In this document: positions 1-7,383 of the stretch, one piece after another
How positions within the stretch are numbered: position 1 is the first letter of the stretch
Layout: each line of letters opens with the position of its first letter
Assembly: GCA_000799755.1 (NCBI GenBank)
Contig: JUHI01000017.1
Location: 62,001-126,000 of the forward strand
Origin: Martinezella tropici
GTDB taxonomy: Bacteria; Pseudomonadota; Alphaproteobacteria; Rhizobiales; Rhizobiaceae
Direction: 5' to 3'
Length of the DNA: 64,000 nucleotides
The notes under the pieces: model-generated
Database searches by the model: none
Told to the model about the DNA's origin: nothing
The model's input: the letters and a program-made list of their open reading frames with translations, nothing else
Position numbers and translations under genes: made by a program

Positions 1-262
1 GCCGGTAGATGCGATTGACCCCGGACGGTTCTCCATCTTACCGGAGCAAGATGAACAGTCGCCGATAGCCGAAGCGCCATCGCTCGTTGGCGAGGTCACG
101 CAGCTTCGCCCGCAGTTCTAGCTCCGGCGGTCGACTGCGCCGATAACGGATCGTCTTGCGGTCGGCAGATATGACCAGGCAGGCCCGACGCTCCGAAAAC
201 CCATGACGGCCTTCAGATGCGTCACGGCTTCACGCTTGGCGGCAGGTCCTACCATTTTTTGC
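1..262 (-). pseudogene. IS3-family orfB (DDE transposase) remnant, partial and broken
   Basis: Read in the -1 frame from an A6 run (255-260, minus strand), the sequence starts MVGPAAKREAVTHLKAVMG, the typical N-terminus of IS3-family OrfB. Near 193-200 one base appears to be missing: continuing in the shifted frame gives ERRACLVISADRKTIRYR and then RWRFGYRRLFILLR, again typical of this family. An in-frame TAA at 38-40 then interrupts a conserved stretch. The catalytic DDE core would lie left of the window. A frameshift plus a stop make this a pseudogene. Confidence 0.75.
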
Positions 263-514
263 AAGAAGCTCGCGGAGTACAGCAGCATCGAGCATCTGCT
301 CGGCCAGCAGCTTCTTCAGCTTGGCGTTCTCCTCTTCGAGCGCCTTCAGGCGTTTCGCCTCGGACACCTCCATACCCTCGTATTTGGCTTTCCAGTTATA
401 AAGCGTTGCTTCTGAAATTCCGTGCTTGCAGGAGAGGTCCGACGCCTTCGCGCCAGATTCCTGCTCCTTCAACACCGCAATGATCTGCTCTTCCGTAAAT
501 CGCTGCTTCTTCAT
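230..514 (-). CDS. IS3-family transposase OrfA
   Basis: 94 residues starting MKKQRFTEEQIIAVLKE, the standard start of IS3-family OrfA proteins. Residues about 5-45 form the HTH_Tnp_1-type DNA-binding domain and residues about 50-80 a heptad leucine region used for multimerisation. The reading frame is intact and ends just after the A-rich slip site where family members shift -1 into orfB to make the fused transposase. Because orfB is broken, this OrfA can at most act as a binding protein or repressor on related elements. Confidence 0.85.
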   Translation of the reverse strand: MKKQRFTEEQIIAVLKEQESGAKASDLSCKHGISEATLYNWKAKYEGMEVSEAKRLKALEEENAKLKKLLAEQMLDAAVLRELLAKNGRTCRQA

Positions 515-577
515 GCGTCCGTCCTTTAATGGGCCGGACTCTAAGCTATTCCGGAGGAAATTCTCAGTGGCAGTTCA

Positions 578-1235
578 CCCCCAAGGCATCGTTTACTTCG
601 TAATGAAGCAAACATCTACGCTACTGAACTTCGCCCGCAGGCGATCGGTTCTTTACGTGATGTAGACAAGATATTTTGCGTGCAACATCACGAAGTTTCC
701 GATGGCTTTGGTATCCTTTCGTCCCACACAGGGCCACCCTTCACATTGAGCTTTCTGCAGCTTCACTGAGCGCTTTGCGCGAAGCAAGGCTTCCCGTATT
801 TGACCCAACCGCAAATCCCTCCCTCGATCACGAGGCAATTCCTTTTCAAGAAAGTCCCATCGTAGCCACAGCTCCGCCGGATCATGCACATGTATTATCT
901 CCTGCGCGACCCGCGCTAGATACGTTCCGCAGCAACGTGATCCGGCAAATGTGGCCAGTCTGACAGGTGCTCTCCCAGGCGAGACCGACAACTAACATTG
1001 ACCTACGGGAATCTCTTTGCCCCCTCAAATTCTCACCAGAATATATGTCCACTCAGAGAAACATCTCTCCAAATCATAGCTCTGTGACCCACAGCATGTC
1101 GCATGGACTCGCCGCAGCCTCTTGGAAATGCCTGAAAATCAAGAAAGGTAGAATACAACGAGATGCAACACGGGATCGGCATTTTTCACCGGCCACTACG
1201 CCACATAAGCAATTGATATTCCTTAAGAAAGGATT
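578..1235. other. Gene-poor stretch between IS remnant and tRNA-Cys
   Basis: No convincing gene. Open frames exist on both strands (for example minus 653-991) but they overlap one another, lack ribosome-binding sites and show no recognisable domain. Together with the broken IS next to it, this looks like decayed accessory DNA abutting the 3' end of the tRNA gene. Confidence 0.4.
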
Positions 1236-1309
1236 TGGAGGCCTCGCCCGGAATCGAACCGGGGTGCAAGGATTTGCAGTCCTCTGCGTAACCACTCCGC
1301 CACGAGGCC
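1236..1309 (-). tRNA. tRNA-Cys (GCA)
   Basis: The minus strand folds as a full cloverleaf. The acceptor arm GGCCTCG pairs with CGAGGCC, the anticodon loop CTGCAAA holds GCA, and the T arm has the GGTTCGATTCC core. CCA is encoded at 1236-1238. The 3' end points left towards the IS remnant. Confidence 0.95.
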
Positions 1310-1659
1310 ATCCGAAAGCAATTTGCGTTGTGGTGGCGCGGATTTAGAATGATCCAAAGAAAACCGCAAGAGGCTTATTCCGGATTCTCTCCTTTTTTCA
1401 TTCTGAAGAGAGATTTGCCCACACCGTCGTGTTGGAGACTGCCAAGTAGACGATTGCGCATGCGGCACACGGGGTCTCGCAAACCCTATGAGGGGCTTCC
1501 GATGCGATTGCAGAGCGACGGTGCAGATGGGGATATGTCGATCCGCCAGTGTGGCACAGGGCAAAGTTGCGCGGCTCCAACGCCCACAGCCTTTACCCAG
1601 CACTCTTGGAGCATTAAACAGCCGAGCTGAAATTCAGAACGGTATATTGTGAGCCAGAC
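1310..1659. other. Intergenic region between tRNA-Cys and the acetyltransferase gene
   Basis: About 350 bp that should hold the leftward tRNA-Cys promoter and the rightward promoter of the next gene. I see no convincing coding sequence, strong hairpin or operator. Confidence 0.3.
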
Positions 1660-2112
1660 ATGTTTCAGCTGCGATCAGCAAAGCCCGATGACATCGCGCG
1701 CAATTACGAGATCTGGCGGACCTCGGTCGAAGCCACGCATCGTTTTCTTAGTGCCTCGGACCTCAAAGCGATTTCAAGGATGGTCCTCGACGATTATCTG
1801 CCGAACGCCGAATTCACTGTCGCGGTTGATGACGACGACCTGCCGCATGGCTTCCTGGGAGCGACCGGCGACCATGTCGATTCGCTCTTCATACATGCCG
1901 ACAGCAGAGGCATGGGCTTGGGCCGGCTGCTGCTCGACAGTTTTCGCGCGGGGAAGAATGCCGTCACCGTCGATGTTAACGAGCAGAACACCACCGCTGT
2001 CGGCTTTTATGAACGGCTCGGCTTTGTCGTGACGGGGCGTTCCGATGTCGACGATCAGGGCCGCCCCTACCCCATCCTTCATCTGACATGGCGAACGGCA
2101 GCCACTCCGTGA
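1660..2112 (+). CDS. GNAT-family N-acetyltransferase, YjaB-like
   Basis: 150 residues, full length for a single GNAT domain. The region around SRGMGLGRLLLDS (about residues 86-98) is the acetyl-CoA pyrophosphate loop (R/Q-x-x-G-x-G/A). The C-terminal part with NEQNTTAVGFYERLGF and GRSDVDDQGRPYPILHL closely resembles E. coli YjaB, a small acetyltransferase whose substrates are poorly defined. The gene stands alone between tRNA-Cys and the porin. Substrate is unknown; protein lysine or small-molecule acetylation are both possible. Confidence 0.8.
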   Translation: MFQLRSAKPDDIARNYEIWRTSVEATHRFLSASDLKAISRMVLDDYLPNAEFTVAVDDDDLPHGFLGATGDHVDSLFIHADSRGMGLGRLLLDSFRAGKNAVTVDVNEQNTTAVGFYERLGFVVTGRSDVDDQGRPYPILHLTWRTAATP

Positions 2113-2984
2113 AGCACAGCGTCGGCAGCGCGCGATATTGGCGCGCCACCATGATCTGCCGACGAACGCTATGGACGTCCGGCTACCGATAAAATCCGAG
2201 CAGAGATGCCATTGAAGGCAGAGCAGTCCGGCCTGATCAGGAGCCGCTTTGGCTGCCAGCCCATTCAGGTAGCTTATAGAAAGCTACGGTACACGCTAAA
2301 ATTAGTACCACCGGTTTGTACGCCACCCACAGACCGGACAGTGCCGCGTCCGACGAGACTACGCCCCCAGTAATGTCGTCGGACGCACCATGACAAGAGA
2401 TCCTGGGCACAGCATCACGACCCGATATGATCGCGAAATAGCCACCTATCCTCTCCGTCTACAGAGAGATGCACATCCGCTGCCGCTTTCATTGTCGGGG
2501 AAACGGTTCGATGCACCCGACTCAGAATCACGGTTCCGGACGCCGCCATCCATATCGCGGCATCGATCCGCCGAATTGTTACGCTGGATAACCATCATCA
2601 TGCCGCCATCATGCGGCCATCATGGCGCCGCACGCCCTCGCCTCAATTCGCCTAGCGCAGCATCCGACTGCTACCCTTCAACATACGGAAACATCAACGC
2701 TTTCTGGGCTCTCAGCACAAAATTTACCCACATAGGATCAAAAAAAGCTGCGATCGATAGCTTCCTGCGAATTGCGTCATTTTTGCAACAACGCCGGTTT
2801 TCAAGTAGTGCGCATATAGTTCCATACCCTTAGTATCTTGCCAAATCACTGCAGCAGGTTCAGGAAATAGTTCGCGGAGCTTACTACTTCGCACCTACTG
2901 ATAGGGAACATGAACGGGATGGGGTTGGGCACGTCGTTTTTCGGCGCGATATCTCATGCCCAATCAAGAAAGATTGGAGTTATT
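2113..2984. other. Long intergenic region upstream of the porin gene
   Basis: About 870 bp with no convincing gene. An open frame at 2390-2833 has composition like random high-GC DNA and no ribosome-binding site or domain. A short run of repeated CATCATG units lies near 2597-2632. The last 200 bp are relatively AT-rich and should carry the porin promoter and an untranslated leader; a strong regulated promoter is expected for a major porin, but I cannot place -35/-10 boxes with confidence. Confidence 0.35.
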
Positions 2985-4091
2985 ATGAACATCAAGAGCC
3001 TTCTTCTCGGCTCCGCTGCTGCGCTTGCAGCAGTTTCCGGTGCTCACGCGGCTGACGCTATTGTAGCAGCTGAGCCGGAGCCGCTGGAATACGTTCGCAT
3101 CTGCGACGCATACGGCGCTGGCTACTTCTTCATCCCGGGCACCGAAACCTGCCTCAAGATCGGCGGCAAGGTTCGTACGGAAGGTGAGTGGTACAACGCT
3201 TACAACCGCGACAGCCATCAGGGTACGCTGTGGCACACTCGTGCTGAGCTGAACGTCGACACCGCGACCGACACTGAATACGGTCCGCTGAAGACCGAAA
3301 CCATCGTTCGTTGGGACTGGAACGACGGCGGCTCGACCTCGACCAACCTGCTGTGGTCCTACATCAGCCTCGGCGGCTTCACCGTTGGTAAGAAAGACTC
3401 GCAGTACAACCTGTACATGGGCTACGCCGGCGACGTCATCAACGACGACGTGATCTATGACGGCCCGTACGAACTCAACCAGTTGACCTACGAATATGAC
3501 GGCGGCAACGGCTTCTCGGCTGTTATCTCGCTCGAAGATTCCAACTCCGCCACGACCGGCTCGGCATCCTACGGCGCAAGCTGGTGGACGGACGACAAGA
3601 CCAACCACTACGCTCCTGACGTTGTTGCCGGTGCTGGCTTCAAGTCCGGCGCATGGGGCTTCAAGGTCGTCGGCGGTTACGACTCGATCGTGGAAGAAGG
3701 CGCCATCAAGGCTCGCGTTGATGCCGACTTCGGCGCATTCTCGGCCTTCTTGATGGGCGGCTGGAACACCGACGGCGACAAGCTCAACAAGTATGCAGGC
3801 ACCAACCAGGACGTCTCCGCTTGCACGGCACCGAACGGTACCGTCAATGCAGCGAAGTGCGGCTGGGGTGACTGGGCTCTTTGGGGCGGCGTCGGCGTTC
3901 CGGTCAATGACAAGCTGAAGTGGAACCTCCAGCTCGCCTACACCGACTCGAAGATGTTCGAAGCTACGACGAACATCAAGTTCAGACCGGTCAAGAACCT
4001 CCTGATCTGGCCGGAACTGACCTACGTTCACTATGACTATGCCCATGACGACACCGTTTCGGGCATCCTGCGCTTCGAACGCAACTTCTAA
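2985..4091 (+). CDS. ropA: Outer-membrane porin, RopA-type
   Basis: 368 residues. The signal peptide starts MNIKSLLLGSAAALAAVSG and ends AHA-AD; the mature protein matches the rhizobial porin_2 family with the early VRICDAYGAGYFFIPGTETC segment (two cysteines), many aromatic-rich beta strands and a C-terminal Phe (FERNF) used for outer-membrane assembly. The start at 2985 is preferred over an upstream ATG at 2910 because it directly begins the signal peptide and is preceded by a TTGGAGT ribosome-binding site. Rich in GTT/GCT/CGT codons typical of highly expressed genes. It forms the general diffusion pore in this genus. Confidence 0.93.
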   Translation: MNIKSLLLGSAAALAAVSGAHAADAIVAAEPEPLEYVRICDAYGAGYFFIPGTETCLKIGGKVRTEGEWYNAYNRDSHQGTLWHTRAELNVDTATDTEYGPLKTETIVRWDWNDGGSTSTNLLWSYISLGGFTVGKKDSQYNLYMGYAGDVINDDVIYDGPYELNQLTYEYDGGNGFSAVISLEDSNSATTGSASYGASWWTDDKTNHYAPDVVAGAGFKSGAWGFKVVGGYDSIVEEGAIKARVDADFGAFSAFLMGGWNTDGDKLNKYAGTNQDVSACTAPNGTVNAAKCGWGDWALWGGVGVPVNDKLKWNLQLAYTDSKMFEATTNIKFRPVKNLLIWPELTYVHYDYAHDDTVSGILRFERNF

Positions 4092-4125
4092 CCTGATCAG
4101 ATTTGACCTCCGATCAGAGAAGGAA

Positions 4126-4159
4126 GGGGGCCGGCTTTCCCTGCCGGCCCCCTTTTTTT
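4126..4159 (+). terminator. Rho-independent terminator of the porin gene
   Basis: GGGGGCCGG pairs with CCGGCCCCC around a short loop, followed by seven T residues; 35 bp after the porin stop codon. Confidence 0.92.
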
Positions 4160-4300
4160 GGTTATTGCTCCTAAAATTATCAGTTCTGCTGCGATCAGCG
4201 CACACGCTACAAGGCTCCCCAATCAACGAAAGGGGGAACCTAGTGGGTGCCGTGGCGTTATCGATGAAAAGGGACGTGACTGATTATAGGAGTTACCACC

Positions 4301-4618
4301 TTGAAACACTTCGCTTCATTCGCCCTGAGCGCCGCGCTGGCGGTCGGCGCCGTGCTGTGCGCTACCCTGCCCGCAACATCCGCGACGCTTGGCAGTTCGC
4401 CATCATCGTCTGTTTCCAATATCATCCTGGTGCAGGAGCACGGAACGCGCCGATATCCGAACGATGACGGCAGGGCCTATTGGCGCGATCGCGACCGCGA
4501 TCATCGCTACTGGCGTGAACATCGCTGGGAACGGCGCCATTGGGATGACAGATGGCGGGACGACCGTCGCTATCACCATCGGCACCATGGCGGCGTAACG
4601 TTCGAGATTCGGCCGTAA
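4301..4618 (+). CDS. Small secreted protein rich in Trp, Arg, His and Asp
   Basis: 105 residues with a TTG start, chosen because TAGGAGTT lies 6-7 bp upstream and the frame opens directly with a signal peptide (residues 1 to about 28, cleavage after ATSA). The mature part is dominated by Arg/Asp/His/Trp in YWRDRDRDHRYWREH-like stretches, followed by a His-rich segment and a short hydrophobic end. Such extreme composition occurs in rhizobial secreted proteins of unknown role; metal or anionic polymer binding is only a guess. Convergent with another small secreted-protein gene across a shared hairpin. Confidence 0.7.
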   Translation: MKHFASFALSAALAVGAVLCATLPATSATLGSSPSSSVSNIILVQEHGTRRYPNDDGRAYWRDRDRDHRYWREHRWERRHWDDRWRDDRRYHHRHHGGVTFEIRP

Positions 4619-4687
4619 GGCCCGTATTATCCCCACCGACGCCCTGCACGTATAAAGGTCGGTCGATCACTGCAGGGCTCCCTGAAA

Positions 4688-4728
4688 TGACACGGCCGCT
4701 GCCGAGGATCTCGACAGCGGCCGTGTCA
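4688..4728. terminator. Hairpin between convergent small genes
   Basis: Perfect 14-bp inverted repeat TGACACGGCCGCTG / CAGCGGCCGTGTCA with a 13-nt loop, between the stops of two convergent genes. Only a weak T tail is present on either strand, so it may act as a bidirectional terminator or as a 3' mRNA-stabilising stem. Confidence 0.65.
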
Positions 4729-4768
4729 TCTTAACGCGGAACTTGCGCCAGTTCCGGAGATGCTGCGA

Positions 4769-4951
4769 TTAGCGGCAGACACGCACCTTTCGAACGACCC
4801 AGCGGCCGTGCACTCTGTGCTTAACCCGCTTCATATGGCAGCGATGGTGGTGGTGATGACGATGGTGATGCATCGGAGCGGCCTCGGACGGCGCGCTGAC
4901 GGCAAAGACTGATGCCAGAGCTACTGCAGAAGCAATAATAAGATTTTTCAT
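4769..4951 (-). CDS. Very small histidine-rich secreted protein
   Basis: 60 residues: signal peptide MKNLIIASAVALASVFAVS up to SEA-AP, then a histidine cluster (MHHHRHHHHHRCHM) and a basic tail ending VRKVRVCR. The start at 4951 is chosen because GAGAGG sits 6 bp upstream and it opens the signal peptide; a longer open frame extends upstream without a ribosome site. The mature peptide of about 35 residues, with ten or so His plus two Cys, could bind Ni, Zn or Cu in the periplasm, but no function is established from sequence. Confidence 0.7.
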   Translation of the reverse strand: MKNLIIASAVALASVFAVSAPSEAAPMHHHRHHHHHRCHMKRVKHRVHGRWVVRKVRVCR

Positions 4952-5266
4952 GTCGAACCTCTCAAGCATTGGGGGACTATGCTGCGCGGATCGCGCATCT
5001 ATGTTCATGCGCCGCGTCGTATTAACGACACATGAACATTTGCTCACATTCGTATGAGCAACCATGCCTTGAACTGTTTCTTTTGAAAAAACCACACGGA
5101 TCTGCGTGAACGCGGCCATCAACGACCCATCGAAAAGCCGTACGAATCCCTCTCCGACGCAATTTGTTAGCCCGCTACGTGTCGCCGTCCACCCGCGGCG
5201 GAACCCTGGCCCAAGAGACTGTTGTCACAGAATAAACCGCACCAGGAGCAACGAGCTTTTTGATTC
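4952..5266. other. Intergenic region
   Basis: About 315 bp between two minus-strand genes. It must contain the promoter of the His-rich gene; I see no gene, strong hairpin or clear operator. Confidence 0.3.
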
Positions 5267-5686
5267 TCACCCGATGGCGCTGCGGACCGGCAGGAGGTTC
5301 CTTAACCGCTTGTCGCGAAAATAGAGCCCGCCCCAAGCCATCACTCCCAAAAGCAAACTTATAAGTTGTGGAGGAGACCCGATTTCTCCAAGGCGGAAAT
5401 GCGTGCAGATCGCACCGCCAAGAAAGCCGGTTATCAGAATCGCGCCCAACATGGCGGTGCGCGGGATCGCATAGAGGATCGCGCACAGAAGGATGATCAG
5501 CCCTAATGGAAAAGCCAGGCTGGTCGGAAAGCCGGTTTCCTGCATCTGGGCGCCCACCATCGCCGGCGAAAACAGATTCACCGCCGCATCCGCCGCAAGC
5601 ACCAGGATGACGATCGACGAAATCGTCCATCCCGCCCATGAGATGCGGCGAACATTCACATTCTCAGCCGTCGCTTCTCCCAACAT
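5267..5686 (-). CDS. Small polytopic membrane protein, DoxX-like family
   Basis: 139 residues with four predicted membrane helices (roughly residues 15-37, 58-82, 83-104 and 112-130). The order NLFSPAMVGAQMQETGFP, then AILYAIPRTAMLGAILITGFLGGAICTHF, matches the DoxX-like (DUF4267/DoxX_2) type. Start at 5686 is chosen because AGGGGGA lies about 7 bp upstream; upstream codons in the same frame lack a site. Function unknown; related proteins are linked to redox or sulfur metabolism in other bacteria. Confidence 0.75.
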   Translation of the reverse strand: MLGEATAENVNVRRISWAGWTISSIVILVLAADAAVNLFSPAMVGAQMQETGFPTSLAFPLGLIILLCAILYAIPRTAMLGAILITGFLGGAICTHFRLGEIGSPPQLISLLLGVMAWGGLYFRDKRLRNLLPVRSAIG

Positions 5687-5986
5687 GCAGAAATCCCCCT
5701 GTCCGTAAACCTGCTCCAGCATCGCATCGCGGCGCGAGCGCGGCGATCCTGCCACGACTTCGAAATGCGGGCAATGAGAACTCCGCACCTATCGCAACAG
5801 GGAGGGGAAGAATAAGGAGCGCCAAATCGTGGGCCCAAGGCCGATGCAATAAAACTGCAAAACTGCGCTGATAAAGCTTTGCCGCTTATGGGCCGAAGCA
5901 AGCCGTCAATGAGACAATCATGCGGAAGCTGCCAGTGGCAAAGCCGCACTTCTTATGTCAATACTTCATTGGCTGAAGAAGAAGAG
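5687..5986. other. Intergenic region before tRNA-Asn
   Basis: About 300 bp downstream of the tRNA and upstream of the DoxX-like gene, both on the minus strand. No gene or clear structure seen; a promoter for the DoxX-like gene is expected here. Confidence 0.3.
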
Positions 5987-6061
5987 TGGCTCCCCGGGCC
6001 GGATTCGAACCGGCGACCTGTCGATTAACAGTCGAATGCTCTACCGCTGAGCTACCAGGGA
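5987..6061 (-). tRNA. tRNA-Asn (GTT)
   Basis: The minus strand starts TCCCTGGTAGCTCAGCGG, has anticodon loop CTGTTAA (GTT), T arm GGTTCGAATCC, and ends GCCA with CCA encoded at 5987-5989. The acceptor stem contains one T-G wobble. Confidence 0.95.
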
Positions 6062-6177
6062 ATGCGCTTGGCGCGGTGTGAGCGGGGTAATACAAATGCT
6101 TTCCCGATTTGCCAAGCGGTTTTTTCAAAAAAAATGAATTCTCTTGCATTATTTCTTCGCCTCACCATTTCCTGTGG

Positions 6178-6489
6178 ATGACCGATCAAAGCGAAACGAC
6201 AGCAAATGCCGATCGAAATGGCCGGAAAACCCGCCGTTTTGGCATTGATCCCTCAACCCGCGAGCTGGTTTTCGGCTCTGTGAGAATCCCCTTGCCGCGA
6301 ACGCGTCTGGCTCGAGTCGGCGTCGGTGTGGCCCTCATCTTCGGCGGACTGCTCGGCTTTCTGCCGGTGCTTGGCTTCTGGATGCTGCCATTGGGCTTCA
6401 TCGTGCTCTCGCACGACATGCCAACGGTCCGGCGCTGGCGCCGTCGGTTCGCCGTATGGTGGACGAGGAAGCGCCGCCCGGCAAACTGA
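6178..6489 (+). CDS. Small membrane protein, possibly of the PGPGW type
   Basis: 103 residues. A charged N-terminus (about 40 residues) precedes a hydrophobic stretch VGVALIFGGLLGFLPVLGFWMLPLGFIVL with a Pro/Gly/Trp pattern that resembles PGPGW-family transmembrane proteins, followed by a very basic tail (RRWRRRFAVWWTRKRR). The start at 6178 is preferred over an upstream in-frame ATG lying inside an AT-rich stretch. No function can be assigned. Its stop is 10 bp from the stop of the convergent acetyltransferase gene. Confidence 0.6.
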   Translation: MTDQSETTANADRNGRKTRRFGIDPSTRELVFGSVRIPLPRTRLARVGVGVALIFGGLLGFLPVLGFWMLPLGFIVLSHDMPTVRRWRRRFAVWWTRKRRPAN

Positions 6490-6498
6490 GCTTCGCTT

Positions 6499-7056
6499 CT
6501 ACCCCGCGCGGACAGGACGGGCCGGATTGCCGACGACGGTCGTGCCGGCTGCCACGTCTTTGGTTACGACAGCGCCCGCACCAATGATCGCGCCGTCCCC
6601 CACCGTCACTCCACCAACCAAAATCGCGCCGCCGCCAATCCACACGCTCCTGCCGATCGTCACCGGTCGCGCGACCTCCATACCGGCGCCGCGCAAATCC
6701 GCGTCCTTGTGGTGCTCGGCACAATATATATGCACACCGGGCCCCAGCATGCTGCCGTCGCCAATGCGGACGCTGGCGCTATCGAGAATCGTACAGCCGG
6801 CATTCATGTAGACCCGCCGACCGAGCGAGATGTTAATGCCGTAGGAGCAGTGGAACGGCGCCTCTATGAAGACAGCCTCTCCGGCATCGGCAAAGAGCGC
6901 TGACAAGGCCGGCGCGAGATTGCCGCGTTGTGAGGGCGGCATCGTATTGTGGGCGTGCACAGCCTCGCGTGCCCGCCAGCGCAAGGCGTCAAGTTCCGGA
7001 TCGAAGCAGCAGTACCATTCTCCCGCCGCCATCTTCTGCCGATCGCTCAGCCCCAT
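6499..7056 (-). CDS. Maltose/nodulation-type O-acetyltransferase (LacA/NodL-like)
   Basis: 185 residues, full length. The N-terminal MAC domain (MGLSDRQKMAAGEWYCCFDPELD) is followed by left-handed beta-helix hexapeptide repeats with the MNAGCTILDSA and IGDGSMLGPGVHIYCAEH segments; the His in that region is the family catalytic base. The end, VVGNPARPVR, is typical of maltose, galactoside and NodL acetyltransferases. It transfers acetyl from acetyl-CoA to a sugar hydroxyl in the cytoplasm; the acceptor cannot be named. A GGAGGG site precedes the ATG. No nod genes are near, so a nodulation role is not implied. Confidence 0.88.
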   Translation of the reverse strand: MGLSDRQKMAAGEWYCCFDPELDALRWRAREAVHAHNTMPPSQRGNLAPALSALFADAGEAVFIEAPFHCSYGINISLGRRVYMNAGCTILDSASVRIGDGSMLGPGVHIYCAEHHKDADLRGAGMEVARPVTIGRSVWIGGGAILVGGVTVGDGAIIGAGAVVTKDVAAGTTVVGNPARPVRAG

Positions 7057-7297
7057 ATTCCCATCCCTCCAATGCGTTCCGGATCTGCAAAGAGTGATCT
7101 TGCAACACCATTCAGGACGCCCGCAAGGATGACGATTTCACCTTTCCCAACGATCAACACTCAATGCGCGCAATCGCGCGCCATACAGCCCTTGATTAGC
7201 TGCATCTCAAATGCACGATCCTGCGAAGAAGGATCGTCCGCAGACCCGCAAGCCTTGTGAAAAAGCCCGTCAATACGGGATTCTTGCCCTCAACAAA

Positions 7298-7316
7298 CTG
7301 TCACACAGCTTGTCTA
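7298..7316 (+). promoter_or_regulatory. Possible PhoB box upstream of ugpB
   Basis: CTGTCACACAGCTTGTCTA: the first half-site CTGTCAC fits the PHO-box repeat (CTGTCAY); the second half is degenerate with one apparent inserted base. Phosphate control of ugp genes through PhoB is known in enterobacteria and rhizobia. A closely similar sequence lies upstream of cpdB at 25219. Inferred from one strong and one weak half-site. Confidence 0.4.
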
Positions 7317-7383
7317 TAACGCCGCTACCGCGGACTTGCGCAAGACCATCGGTTCCGAGCTTTCAAATAAGGAAATAGGGATT

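Larger units (their letters stand above)
1..577 (-). mobile_element. Decayed IS3-family insertion sequence, cut by window edge
   Basis: Minus-strand IS3-type arrangement: orfA (helix-turn-helix plus leucine-zipper-like region) followed in the -1 frame by an orfB remnant that continues off the left edge. The probable terminal repeat reads TGAACTGCCACTGAGAA on the minus strand, ending at about 577, 63 bp upstream of the orfA start. orfB carries a one-base loss and an in-frame TAA, so the copy is inactive by itself. The exact outer end and any target duplication cannot be fixed because the other end is outside the window. Confidence 0.8.

Noticed and set aside
653..991. 112-codon minus-strand frame next to the IS remnant
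   Set aside because: Overlaps other open frames on the other strand, no family recognised and no ribosome site; could be a gene fragment but not supportable.
2390..2833. 147-codon frame upstream of the porin
   Set aside because: No ribosome site, Ser/His/Pro/Arg-rich translation without a fold, lies in probable promoter DNA.
6499..7056. Symbiotic nodL gene
   Set aside because: The protein is NodL/LacA-like but no nod genes or nod box were noticed nearby, so only a general sugar O-acetyltransferase can be claimed.
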